Below, piece by piece: positions 8,671 to 15,627 of a DNA stretch of 49,196 nt. The stretch lies in the NCBI RefSeq assembly GCF_021699055.1, contig NZ_SSXC01000026.1:1-49196 (forward strand), read 5' to 3'. This DNA is from Blastococcus sp. MG754426. Its GTDB lineage: Bacteria > Actinomycetota > Actinomycetes > Mycobacteriales > Geodermatophilaceae. The first letter of the stretch is position 1. Each line of letters opens with the position of its first letter. The notes below the pieces were generated by a model that had not been told where the DNA came from, made no database searches, and saw only the letters and a program-made list of their open reading frames with translations. The position numbers and the translations under genes are program-made.

Positions 8671-8958
8671 GTGCGTCACTACGAATTGATGGTCATCCTC
8701 GACCCCGACCTGGAGGAGCGCACCATCGCTCCCTCCCTCGACCGGTTCCTGACTGTCGTCACCAACTCCGGTGGCACCGTCAAGACCGAGATCTGGGGCC
8801 GGCGTCGCATGGCCTACGAGATCAAGAAGCACGTCGAGGGCATCTACGCCGTCGTCGACATCCAGGCCGAGCCCGCCGCGGTGGCCGAGCTCGACCGGCA
8901 GCTGAACCTCAACGAGTCGGTCCTGCGCACGAAGCTGATGCGGCCCGAGGTCCACTGA
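8671..8958 (+). CDS. rpsF: 30S ribosomal protein bS6
   Basis: A 95-residue ribosomal protein S6, which binds 16S rRNA together with S18 in the platform of the small subunit. It starts with [15 protein letters not shown] and contains [19 protein letters not shown] and [14 protein letters not shown], all hallmarks of the family. I set the start at GTG 8671, preceded by AGAGGAGGT, rather than the longer open frame from 8608, because the extra N-terminus is not family-like and the length then matches the usual 95-100 residues. It heads the rpsF-ssb-rpsR-rplI cluster, and ssb follows after only two bases. Confidence 0.97.
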   Translation: MRHYELMVILDPDLEERTIAPSLDRFLTVVTNSGGTVKTEIWGRRRMAYEIKKHVEGIYAVVDIQAEPAAVAELDRQLNLNESVLRTKLMRPEVH

Positions 8959-8960
8959 CC

Positions 8961-9446
8961 ATGGCCGGCGAGACCGTCATCACCGTCATCGGCAACCTGA
9001 CCGCCGATCCGGAGCTGCGCTTCACGCCGTCGGGCGCCGCCGTCGCGAACTTCACCGTGGCCTCGACGCCGCGGACCTTCGACCGCCAGTCGCAGGAGTG
9101 GAAGGACGGCGAGGCGCTGTTCCTCCGCTGCAACGTGTGGCGGCAGGCCGCGGAGAACGTGGCCGAGTCGCTGACCCGTGGCTCGCGGGTGATCGTCAGC
9201 GGTCGCCTCAAGCAGCGCTCCTTCGAGACGAAGGAGGGCGAGAAGCGCACGGTCGTGGAGCTCGAGGTCGACGAGATCGGCCCCTCGCTGCGCTACGCCA
9301 CGGCCAAGGTCACCCGCGCCTCGCGCGGTGAGGGTGGCGGCGGCTTCAGCGGTGGCGGTGGCGGCGGCGGTGGCTTCGGCGGCGGTGGTGGCGCGAGCGA
9401 CCCGTGGTCCACTCCCGCCGGCCCGTCGGACGAGCCGCCCTTCTAG
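8961..9446 (+). CDS. ssb: single-stranded DNA-binding protein
   Basis: A 161-residue SSB. Residues 1-118 form the OB fold ([57 protein letters not shown]). A very Gly/Phe-rich linker follows, and the protein ends DEPPF, the acidic tip through which SSB recruits repair and replication proteins. The start is ATG 8961, two bases after the rpsF stop. Its place between rpsF and rpsR is the standard actinobacterial arrangement. The stop codon overlaps a strong hairpin at 9445-9463 that may lower read-through into rpsR. Confidence 0.97.
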   Translation: MAGETVITVIGNLTADPELRFTPSGAAVANFTVASTPRTFDRQSQEWKDGEALFLRCNVWRQAAENVAESLTRGSRVIVSGRLKQRSFETKEGEKRTVVELEVDEIGPSLRYATAKVTRASRGEGGGGFSGGGGGGGGFGGGGGASDPWSTPAGPSDEPPF

Positions 9447-9463
9447 AAGGACCTCGTCCTTCT
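9445..9463 (+). terminator. intercistronic hairpin at the ssb stop codon
   Basis: A perfect 8-bp stem AGAAGGAC/GTCCTTCT with loop CTC begins inside the ssb stop codon. No U tract follows. It may act as a partial terminator or RNA-processing signal between ssb and rpsR. Confidence 0.5.
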
Positions 9464-9476
9464 CATCCCTCGCACG

Positions 9477-9499
9477 CTCGGGACGAGCCTCGGGACGAG
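9477..9499 (+). repeat. tandem 11-bp repeat in the rpsR leader
   Basis: CTCGGGACGAG occurs twice, separated by one base. Each copy is itself a small inverted repeat (CTCG/CGAG), so the RNA could form two short hairpins just upstream of rpsR. Confidence 0.5.
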
Positions 9500-9530
9500 G
9501 CCGTTCCAACATCTCACCAGGAGAACCCCG

Positions 9531-9767
9531 GTGCCCAAGCCCCCTGTTCGCAAGCCCAAGAAGAAGGTCTGCCAGTTCTGCAAGGACAAGGCGACCTACA
9601 TCGACTACAAGGACACGACCCTGCTGCGGAAGTTCATCTCCGACCGCGGCAAGATCCGTGCCCGCCGCGTCAGCGGCAACTGCAGCCAGCACCAGCGGGA
9701 CGTCGCCACGGCCGTGAAGAACAGCCGTGAGATGGCCCTGCTGCCCTACACCTCGACGGCGCGCTGA
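9531..9767 (+). CDS. rpsR: 30S ribosomal protein bS18 (zinc-binding form)
   Basis: A 78-residue ribosomal protein S18, which pairs with S6 on 16S rRNA. The core [26 protein letters not shown] is diagnostic once split at its known positions. It carries VCQFCKDK near the start and NCSQHQ later, a CxxC plus CxxH set that marks the zinc-containing form of S18. GTG 9531 is preceded by AGGAGA. rplI follows after two bases, so the pair is surely cotranscribed. In mycobacteria the zinc form is often duplicated elsewhere by a zinc-free form; no second copy lies in this window. Confidence 0.97.
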   Translation: MPKPPVRKPKKKVCQFCKDKATYIDYKDTTLLRKFISDRGKIRARRVSGNCSQHQRDVATAVKNSREMALLPYTSTAR

Positions 9768-9769
9768 TC

Positions 9770-10225
9770 ATGAGCACGATGAAGCTGATCCTGACGCAGG
9801 AGGTCACCGGTCTCGGGTCCTCCGGCGACACCGTGGAGGTCAAGGGCGGGTACGGCCGCAACTACCTCCTCCCCCGCGGCCTGGCCATCAAGGCCACCCG
9901 TGGCGCGGAGAAGCAGGTCGAGTCGCTGCGCCGGGCGCGTGCCGCCCGGGAGGTGGCCTCGCACGAGGAGGCGCAGACCCTGGCCGGTCGCCTGTCCGGG
10001 CTCACCGTCCAGGTGCCGGCGCGCGCCGGTGACGGCGGTCGTCTGTTCGGCCGGGTCACCACCGCCGACGTCGCCGCGGCCGTCACGGCCGCCGGTGGCC
10101 CGGAGCTCGACCGCCGCCGGATCGAGCTGCCCAGCAGCATCAAGACCACGGGCCAGCACACCGTCACCGTGCGGGTGCACCCGGAGGTCACCGCCCAGCT
10201 GACGATCGAGGTCGTCGCAGGCTGA
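9770..10225 (+). CDS. rplI: 50S ribosomal protein bL9
   Basis: A 151-residue L9 protein. The N-terminal domain, [17 protein letters not shown] followed by [19 protein letters not shown], binds 23S rRNA. A charged connecting helix (about residues 45-80) leads to the C-terminal domain with [16 protein letters not shown] and a final beta strand. Start is ATG 9770; the ATG at 9779 is also possible and would match the usual MKLIL start exactly. It is the last gene of the ribosomal cluster and is followed by two strong hairpins. Confidence 0.96.
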   Translation: MSTMKLILTQEVTGLGSSGDTVEVKGGYGRNYLLPRGLAIKATRGAEKQVESLRRARAAREVASHEEAQTLAGRLSGLTVQVPARAGDGGRLFGRVTTADVAAAVTAAGGPELDRRRIELPSSIKTTGQHTVTVRVHPEVTAQLTIEVVAG

Positions 10226-10232
10226 CGTGCAG

Positions 10233-10252
10233 GACCTCCCTGGAGGGAGGTC
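10233..10252 (+). terminator. hairpin after rplI, first of two
   Basis: A perfect 8-bp stem GACCTCCC/GGGAGGTC with loop TGGA begins eight bases after the rplI stop codon. Confidence 0.6.
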
Positions 10253-10256
10253 GGCC

Positions 10257-10292
10257 ACGAGGGGCGTCGGACAGCTGTCCGGCGCCCCTCGT
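10257..10292 (+). terminator. long hairpin after rplI, second of two
   Basis: Arms ACGAGGGGCG and CGCCCCTCGT enclose a further inverted repeat CGGAC/GTCCG, giving a stem of about 16 bp with one T-G pair. No U tract follows. Together with the preceding hairpin it probably ends the ribosomal transcript. Confidence 0.7.
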
Positions 10293-10930
10293 CGCGTCTC
10301 CGAGCCGGCTTCTGCCGCCACGGGTCTCCGTGCGTGCCACCACGCCCTGAGGGCGTCCGGGCCTCTCGTCCAGCGTGCGCGGGCCTCGGTGGACAGGAGG
10401 GGTGCCTCTGCCGTCTCTGCCGCCCGCTGAGGGCCCGGGCGGCGCGCCCCGGGGGCACCCGCCCCACCACCCCGGGCGCAGCCCCTGTGAGCCGGGTCCC
10501 ACCGGCGGCGCACCGGCCGCCGACCCCCGCCGGCGGCCGACCGCGCACCGCTGTGACTCGTGGTGCGTGTCGCGGAAAATTCTTCCGTGGTTTTCCCCGT
10601 CCACACCCGGTGGGCAGGGTCCGTGCAGGTCAGCGGCGCTGACCGCGGGGACGGACGGTCGCTGTCCCCCGATCCCTCCACATGTCGACACGCCTCCGTC
10701 CACCGACTTGTCCACAAGTTGTGCAGATCGACGTGCACACCTGTGGTGGACGCGGCCTGCGGAGCTTCCTAACGTCCTCTCCGCCACCGAGCGGACGACC
10801 GGGATGTCGGACCCCTCCGGTAGGCAGGTGCCGAACACACGTTCGGCACGGCGCCGTCCGCCGAGCTCGCGTACTTCCCCTGCGCGCGGTGGTGATGCGG
10901 GCGCGCCCGCAAGGAGATGGAGGTACCCCC
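10293..10930. other. long noncoding region upstream of dnaB
   Basis: About 640 bases without a convincing gene on either strand; the open frames here have shadow-like composition and no ribosome binding site. It contains one AT-rich patch with the inverted repeat CGGAA/TTCCG at 10573-10587 and a DnaA-box sequence at 10708. A promoter for dnaB must lie here. Confidence 0.6.
10708..10716 (+). promoter_or_regulatory. DnaA-box sequence upstream of dnaB
   Basis: TTGTCCACA is an exact match to the high-GC actinobacterial DnaA box. It is centred in a small palindrome (ACTTG/CAAGT) about 215 bp before the dnaB start. Only one exact box was seen, so this is not oriC; DnaA control of dnaB is possible. 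Confidence 0.45.
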
Positions 10931-13546
10931 GTGGCGGTGGCCGACGAGTTCAGCCGACCGTCCGTGACGGCGCCGGAGTACGACCGGCAGCCGCCCCAGG
11001 ACGTCGCGGCGGAGCAGTCGGTGCTCGGCGGCATGCTGCTGAGCAAGGACGCGATCGCCGACGTCGTGGAGGTCTTGCACGGCAACGACTTCTACCGGCC
11101 GGCGCACCAGGTGATCTTCGACTGCATCCTGGACCTCTACGGGCGGGGTGAGCCGGCCGACGCGATCACCGTCGCCGCGGAGCTCAACCGGACCGACCAG
11201 CTGTCCAAGATGGGCGGCGCGGTCTACCTGCACACGCTCATCCAGTCCACGCCGACGGCGGCCAACGCCGGCTACTACGCCGCGATCGTGGCCGAGCAGG
11301 CGGTGCTGCGGCGGCTGGTGGAGGCCGGCACCCGCGTGGTGCAGCTGGGCTACGGCGCGGCCGGCGGGAAGGGCGACGTCGACGACATCGTCGACCGCGC
11401 CCAGCAGGAGATCTACGACGTCACCGAGAAGCGCATGAGCGAGGACTACTCGCGCCTCGAGGACGTGCTCCAGCCGACGATGGACGAGCTCGACGCGATC
11501 GCCTCGCGCGGCGGTACCGCCCGCGGCGTCCCGACCGGCATCCGCGACCTCGACGAGCTCACCAACGGCCTGCAGGCCGGCCAGATGGTCGTCATCGCGG
11601 CGCGGCCGGGCGTGGGCAAGGCCCTGGCCCTCGACACCCCGATCGCGACGCCGTCCGGCTGGACGACGATGGACGAGATCAGTGTCGGTGACCGGGTGCT
11701 GGGATCCGACGGCCGGCCGACCACGGTGGTGGCGGCGACCGACGTCATGGCCGACCGGCCCTGCTTCGAGGTGCACTTCTCCGACGGCTCGGTCATCGTG
11801 GCCGATGCCCAGCACCAGTGGCTGACGGAGACGCGGGCCAGCCGCCGATCCGCCCAGCAGGCGCGCACCGGGTACAACGGGTACCGCAACCAGCGCACGT
11901 TCGCCGAGGTGCGGACGACGGAGGAGATCGCGCGCACCGTCCGGTGCGCGACCAAGGACGCCCGACTCAACCACTCGGTGCGCAACTGCCTGCCCCTCGA
12001 CCTGCCGCCGGCCGATCTCCCCGTCCCGCCGTACGCGCTCGGCGTGTGGCTGGGGGACGGCACTTCCGCGGCCGCCCAGTTCACCAGTGCCGACCCGGAG
12101 ATCGCGGTGTACATCGAGGCCGAGGGGCTGGTGGCGCAGCCGACCGGGGCTGACCGTCGGTACTCATTGCGGCTGCCGGCGCAGGTCTCCGCGGAGATGC
12201 GGACTTGCCCGATGTGCGGCGAGCTCTTCCTGCCACGGACGTCGCAGGTGCAGACCTGTGGCAAGACGTGCGGTGGCGCGCTGCGCGCCAGCGGTGGCGT
12301 GGGGCGAAGGGCCTCCTGCCCCGACTGCGGTGGTCCCTCCGCCGGGTTCACCCAGTGCCAGGCCTGCCGGAACGACCACGGCACGGTCAAGGCACTCCTG
12401 CGCGGGCTGGGGGTGCTCGACGACAAGCACATCCCCCTCGCGTACCTCCGGGGGTCCGTGGCCCAGCGGCGGGCGCTGCTGGCCGGCCTGCTCGACACCG
12501 ACGGCACCGTCACGCCGGGTGGGGCCGTGCAGTTCGCCGTCACCAACCGCCGGCTCGCCGAGGACGCCCGTGAACTGATCGCGAGCCTCGGCCACCGGGT
12601 GACGCTGAGCACCAAGCGGGTGCGCGGGCGCACCGAGGCCTCCTCGACCTGCTACACGCTCACCTTCAGCACCGACGACGAGGTCTTCAAGCTCGAGCGC
12701 AAGAAGTTGCTCCACAAGGAGCGTGGCGCACGGACCTTCACCGCTCGCGGCGCCCGGTTCATCACCGACGTCAGGCCGATCGCCAGCGTGCCCGTGCGCT
12801 GCATCCAGGTGGACGCGCCGGACTCCCTCTTCCTGGCCGGGCGGAGCTTCATCCCCACCCACAACTCGACGCTGGGTCTGGACATCGCACGCTCGGCCAC
12901 GGTGAAGCACCAGATGCCCGCGGTGATCTTCTCGCTGGAGATGAGCAAGCACGAGATCACCATGCGTCTGCTGTCGGCCGAGGCGAAGGTGCCGCTGCAC
13001 CACATGCGCGCCGGCACGCTGTCCGACGAGGACTGGGCGAAGCTGGCCCGCCGGATGGGTGAGGTGGCCGACGCCCCGCTCTACATCGACGACTCGCCGA
13101 ACATGACGATGATGGAGATCCGGGCCAAGGCGCGGCGGCTCAAGCAGCGCAACGACCTCAAGCTCGTGGTCATCGACTACCTCCAGCTGATGACCTCCGG
13201 CAAGCGCGTCGAGAGCCGTCAGCAGGAGGTCTCGGAGTTCTCCCGTGCGCTGAAGCTCCTGGCCAAGGAGCTCGAGGTCCCGGTCATCGCGATGTCGCAG
13301 CTGAACCGTGGCTCCGAGCAGCGTCAGGACAAGAAGCCGATGCTGTCCGACCTCCGCGAGTCCGGCTCGATCGAGCAGGACGCCGACATGGTCATGATGA
13401 TCCACCGCGAGGACATGTACGAGAAGGAGTCCCCGCGGGCCGGCGAGGCCGACATCATGCTGGTCAAGCACCGCAACGGCCCGACCGCCAACGTCACCGT
13501 CGCCTTCCAGGGCCACTACAGCCGCTTCGTCGACATGGCCAACTAG
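10931..13546 (+). CDS. dnaB: replicative DNA helicase DnaB, intein-containing precursor
   Basis: An 871-residue precursor that would splice to a 456-residue DnaB. The N-terminal domain starts near PPQDVAAEQSVLGGMLLSKDAIADVV. The RecA-like domain reads VVIAARPGVGK, then the intein, then STLGLDIARSA, so the Walker A lysine and serine are separated until splicing occurs. Later motifs are VIFSLEMSKHEITMRLLSAE, VVIDYLQLMTS (Walker B) and SQLNRGSEQRQDKKPMLSDL followed by QDADMVMMIHRED. GTG 10931 follows GGAGGT, while an open frame reaching back to 10682 lacks support. The gene is the counterpart of Rv0058, which also has an intein. It should load at oriC and unwind the fork. Confidence 0.96.
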   Translation: MAVADEFSRPSVTAPEYDRQPPQDVAAEQSVLGGMLLSKDAIADVVEVLHGNDFYRPAHQVIFDCILDLYGRGEPADAITVAAELNRTDQLSKMGGAVYLHTLIQSTPTAANAGYYAAIVAEQAVLRRLVEAGTRVVQLGYGAAGGKGDVDDIVDRAQQEIYDVTEKRMSEDYSRLEDVLQPTMDELDAIASRGGTARGVPTGIRDLDELTNGLQAGQMVVIAARPGVGKALALDTPIATPSGWTTMDEISVGDRVLGSDGRPTTVVAATDVMADRPCFEVHFSDGSVIVADAQHQWLTETRASRRSAQQARTGYNGYRNQRTFAEVRTTEEIARTVRCATKDARLNHSVRNCLPLDLPPADLPVPPYALGVWLGDGTSAAAQFTSADPEIAVYIEAEGLVAQPTGADRRYSLRLPAQVSAEMRTCPMCGELFLPRTSQVQTCGKTCGGALRASGGVGRRASCPDCGGPSAGFTQCQACRNDHGTVKALLRGLGVLDDKHIPLAYLRGSVAQRRALLAGLLDTDGTVTPGGAVQFAVTNRRLAEDARELIASLGHRVTLSTKRVRGRTEASSTCYTLTFSTDDEVFKLERKKLLHKERGARTFTARGARFITDVRPIASVPVRCIQVDAPDSLFLAGRSFIPTHNSTLGLDIARSATVKHQMPAVIFSLEMSKHEITMRLLSAEAKVPLHHMRAGTLSDEDWAKLARRMGEVADAPLYIDDSPNMTMMEIRAKARRLKQRNDLKLVVIDYLQLMTSGKRVESRQQEVSEFSRALKLLAKELEVPVIAMSQLNRGSEQRQDKKPMLSDLRESGSIEQDADMVMMIHREDMYEKESPRAGEADIMLVKHRNGPTANVTVAFQGHYSRFVDMAN
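11621..12865 (+). mobile_element. DnaB intein (415 aa) with LAGLIDADG endonuclease domain
   Basis: The element begins ALALDTP after GVGK and ends PTHN before the extein serine. Its first residue is alanine, so the usual first nucleophile is missing. The features of class 3 inteins are present instead: Trp in DAQHQWLT (block B), Cys in VRCIQVD (block F) and Thr in PTHN (block G). The LAGLIDADG helices are LGVWLGDG and LLAGLLDTDGTV. Between them lies a cysteine-rich insertion with CPMC, CGKTC, CPDC and CQAC, which looks like two small zinc ribbons. The insertion site is the Walker A motif of DnaB, as in mycobacteria. The endonuclease appears intact. Confidence 0.92.
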
Positions 13547-13566
13547 CACCCAGCATGTGCTCGAGT

Positions 13567-13589
13567 CCCAGGACCGCATCGGTCCTGGG
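13567..13589 (+). terminator. hairpin after dnaB
   Basis: Perfect 10-bp arms CCCAGGACCG and CGGTCCTGGG with loop CAT begin about 20 bases after the dnaB stop. No U tract. Confidence 0.75.
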
Positions 13590-13776
13590 CCTCGCGCCGT
13601 CCGGTGGCCGGCCGGCGGGGATGGGGGCCGGATCGACTCGTCGACGCCCGAGATGCGGTGGCCGGCCGATCTCCGACCGCCGCAAGCGGTACCGGCGTGT
13701 CTCGCCGGAGGTGGTGCAGGCGGATCCGTACCTTCCTGCCTGCTCGCACGCCGCGGGCCCGGGGCGAGGGGGATCC

Positions 13777-15273
13777 GTGCACGGTGCTTGGCGGGTGCGC
13801 GCACGACTGGTGCGCGGCGGGCTGCTGGCCGCCACGTTGACGGCGACGCTCGCCGTACCCGCCCCGGCCGGGGCGGAGCAGGGCCCGCACGAGCAGCCGA
13901 CGCCGGTGGCCGCACCGGTCGGGGTCGCCCAAGCCGGAATCCCTGGCGTCGACGGGAACCTGGTCGAGGCCAAGCACGCGGCGCTCGGCGGCGAGGCAGG
14001 GGTGCTCGGTGCGCCCCTCGACGTGAAGCTCTGCGGCGGCCTCGACTACTGCCTGCAGGACTTCGAGCACGGCCGGATCTACTGGTTCCAGGGCTCCTCG
14101 TCGGCCTGGGCCTTCACCGATGGCGAGCTGCACGACGCCTGGCAGGCCGAGGGCGGAGGAACGGGCGTGCCGGTGCCGGGATCGATCGGCAACCCGGTCT
14201 CGGACACGTTCTGCGACCTACCCGGCGGCGGCTGCGGCCAGCACTTCGAGCACGGGTCCATCTACCACTCGGTCGCCACCGCACCGGCGCGGGTCGACCC
14301 GGTGACCCGGGCCGGCTGGTCGGCCGAGGGCTGGGAGCGCGGGATCCTGGGCTACCCGACGACGTCCACCTTCTGCGGGCTGCGCGACGGCGGTTGCGGG
14401 CAGCACTTCCAGGGTGGGTCCGTCTACTGGAGCTCCTCGACCGGGTCCCGGACCGTCCGCGGCCCCGTCAGGGACCGGTGGGCGGGGCAGGGCTGGGAGA
14501 ACGGGGACCTCGGCTACCCCACGACGTCCACCTTCTGCGGGCTGCGCGACGGCGGCTGCGGCCAGCACTTCCAGCGTGGGTCGATCTACTGGTCACCCTC
14601 GTCGGGAGCGCGGGTCATCGCGCCGGAGGTCATCGGTCGCTGGGCGGGTCAGGGCTGGGAGACCGGTGCGCTGGGCTACCCGACCTCCGAGCCGTTCGCC
14701 GCCCCCGGCCTGGAGTGGGTCCGCGGGCAGCACTTCCAGGGCGGGTCGGTGTACCAGACGCGGACCGGCACCTTCACCGTCCTCGGCCCCATCCGCGACC
14801 GGTGGGGGGCGCAGGGCTGGGAGCGCGGGGCCATCGGCCGACCGACGTCGGACACCTTCTGCGGCCTGCGCGACGGCGCCTGCGGCCAGCACTTCCAAGG
14901 CGGGTCGATCTACCAGACGCGCTCCGGCACCCTCACCGTCGTCGGCTCGATCAAGACGGCGTGGGCCCGACAAGGCTGGGAGCACGGCGTTCTCGGCCTG
15001 CCGACCAGCGACACCTTCTGCGGCCTGCGCGACGGCGGTTGCGGCCAGCACTTCCAGGGCGGGTCCGTCTACGCGGCCGGCCCGGTGGCCGGGTGGGCGG
15101 GAACGCGGGCCTCCGTCGTCCCCGCTGCGATCCGCGACGCCTGGAGCGCCCGCGGCTGGGAGAACGGCTACCTCGGCTACCCGGTGACGGACGGCTCCGC
15201 GGGCATCGACGGGTCGTACTCCCAGCGATTCCAGGGCGGGAACCTCCGGGTGCGCAACGGCCGGGTGTACTGA
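13777..15273 (+). CDS. secreted LGFP-repeat protein
   Basis: A 498-residue exported protein. The signal peptide runs from VHGAWRVRARLVRGGLLAAT to a likely cut after PAGA near residue 34. The rest is about eight LGFP repeats of about 50 residues; units carry GWExGxLGYPTT, then usually CGLRDGGCGQHF, then GGSVYW. The paired cysteines in most units could form a disulfide in each repeat, while units 5 and 8 lack them. No catalytic domain is seen. LGFP repeats are known from actinobacterial cell-envelope proteins and are thought to tether proteins to the wall. Start GTG 13777 has GAGGGGG just upstream; the frame opens further back without support. Role inferred: wall-associated structural protein. 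Confidence 0.83.
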   Translation: MHGAWRVRARLVRGGLLAATLTATLAVPAPAGAEQGPHEQPTPVAAPVGVAQAGIPGVDGNLVEAKHAALGGEAGVLGAPLDVKLCGGLDYCLQDFEHGRIYWFQGSSSAWAFTDGELHDAWQAEGGGTGVPVPGSIGNPVSDTFCDLPGGGCGQHFEHGSIYHSVATAPARVDPVTRAGWSAEGWERGILGYPTTSTFCGLRDGGCGQHFQGGSVYWSSSTGSRTVRGPVRDRWAGQGWENGDLGYPTTSTFCGLRDGGCGQHFQRGSIYWSPSSGARVIAPEVIGRWAGQGWETGALGYPTSEPFAAPGLEWVRGQHFQGGSVYQTRTGTFTVLGPIRDRWGAQGWERGAIGRPTSDTFCGLRDGACGQHFQGGSIYQTRSGTLTVVGSIKTAWARQGWEHGVLGLPTSDTFCGLRDGGCGQHFQGGSVYAAGPVAGWAGTRASVVPAAIRDAWSARGWENGYLGYPVTDGSAGIDGSYSQRFQGGNLRVRNGRVY

Positions 15274-15282
15274 CGGGTCGCT

Positions 15283-15296
15283 GTTCCACGGGAAAC
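15283..15296. promoter_or_regulatory. parS-like site (two mismatches)
   Basis: GTTCCACGGGAAAC differs from GTTTCACGTGAAAC at two of 14 positions. It lies just after the LGFP gene in noncoding sequence. Alone it would be weak, but it is one of four such sites in the window. Confidence 0.4.
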
Positions 15297-15341
15297 CTCT
15301 GCGGTCCCGGTCGGCACTCCCGGAGCGGGGCGGCTACACGT

Positions 15342-15552
15342 CGCGGGGTGAGCGCCGAACAGCCCCGACGCCAGCCGCTGGTTCTTCGAGGAGCAGCTCC
15401 CGCTGCGCGGCCGCGATGCAGGCGCAGGGGCAGGTCGCCGCCTTCCTGGCCGGGGCGAGGTCGTGGATCCCGACGCCGACGGGCCTGTCCGCGAGGTGCC
15501 GATCAGCGACCCGGACTCGCTGCGGTCGCTCGACGTGCCCGGCCAGGGGTGA
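15342..15552 (+). pseudogene. decayed gene fragment of unknown function
   Basis: No intact gene with a start is present between 15297 and 15562, but one frame reads as a plausible protein end: NSPDASRWFFEEQLPLRG early, and GEVVDPDADGPVREVPISDP before the stop at 15550-15552. In the middle a different frame, GQVAAFLAG, looks better, suggesting a frameshift. A stop codon lies directly upstream and no ATG or GTG fits. It looks like the 3' remnant of a lost gene. The family is not recognised. Confidence 0.35.
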
Positions 15553-15562
15553 GGCGCTGACC

Positions 15563-15615
15563 GCTGAACGCCAGAAGCCCAGAACCACGACGGGTCTGGG
15601 CTTCTGGCGTTCAGC
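15563..15615. terminator. bidirectional terminator between convergent genes
   Basis: A perfect 21-bp stem, with arms at 15563-15583 and 15595-15615 and an 11-base loop, lies just before the stop codon of the minus-strand desaturase gene. Being symmetric, it can end transcripts from both directions. Confidence 0.85.
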
Positions 15616-15627
15616 GCTGCGCGGGGC

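Noticed and set aside
10560..10780. Possible replication origin
   Set aside because: Only one exact DnaA box was found and neither dnaA nor dnaN is adjacent; oriC should lie elsewhere.
14200..15100. Regular DNA repeats that might suggest a CRISPR array
   Set aside because: They are in-frame LGFP protein repeats of about 150 bp without spacers.
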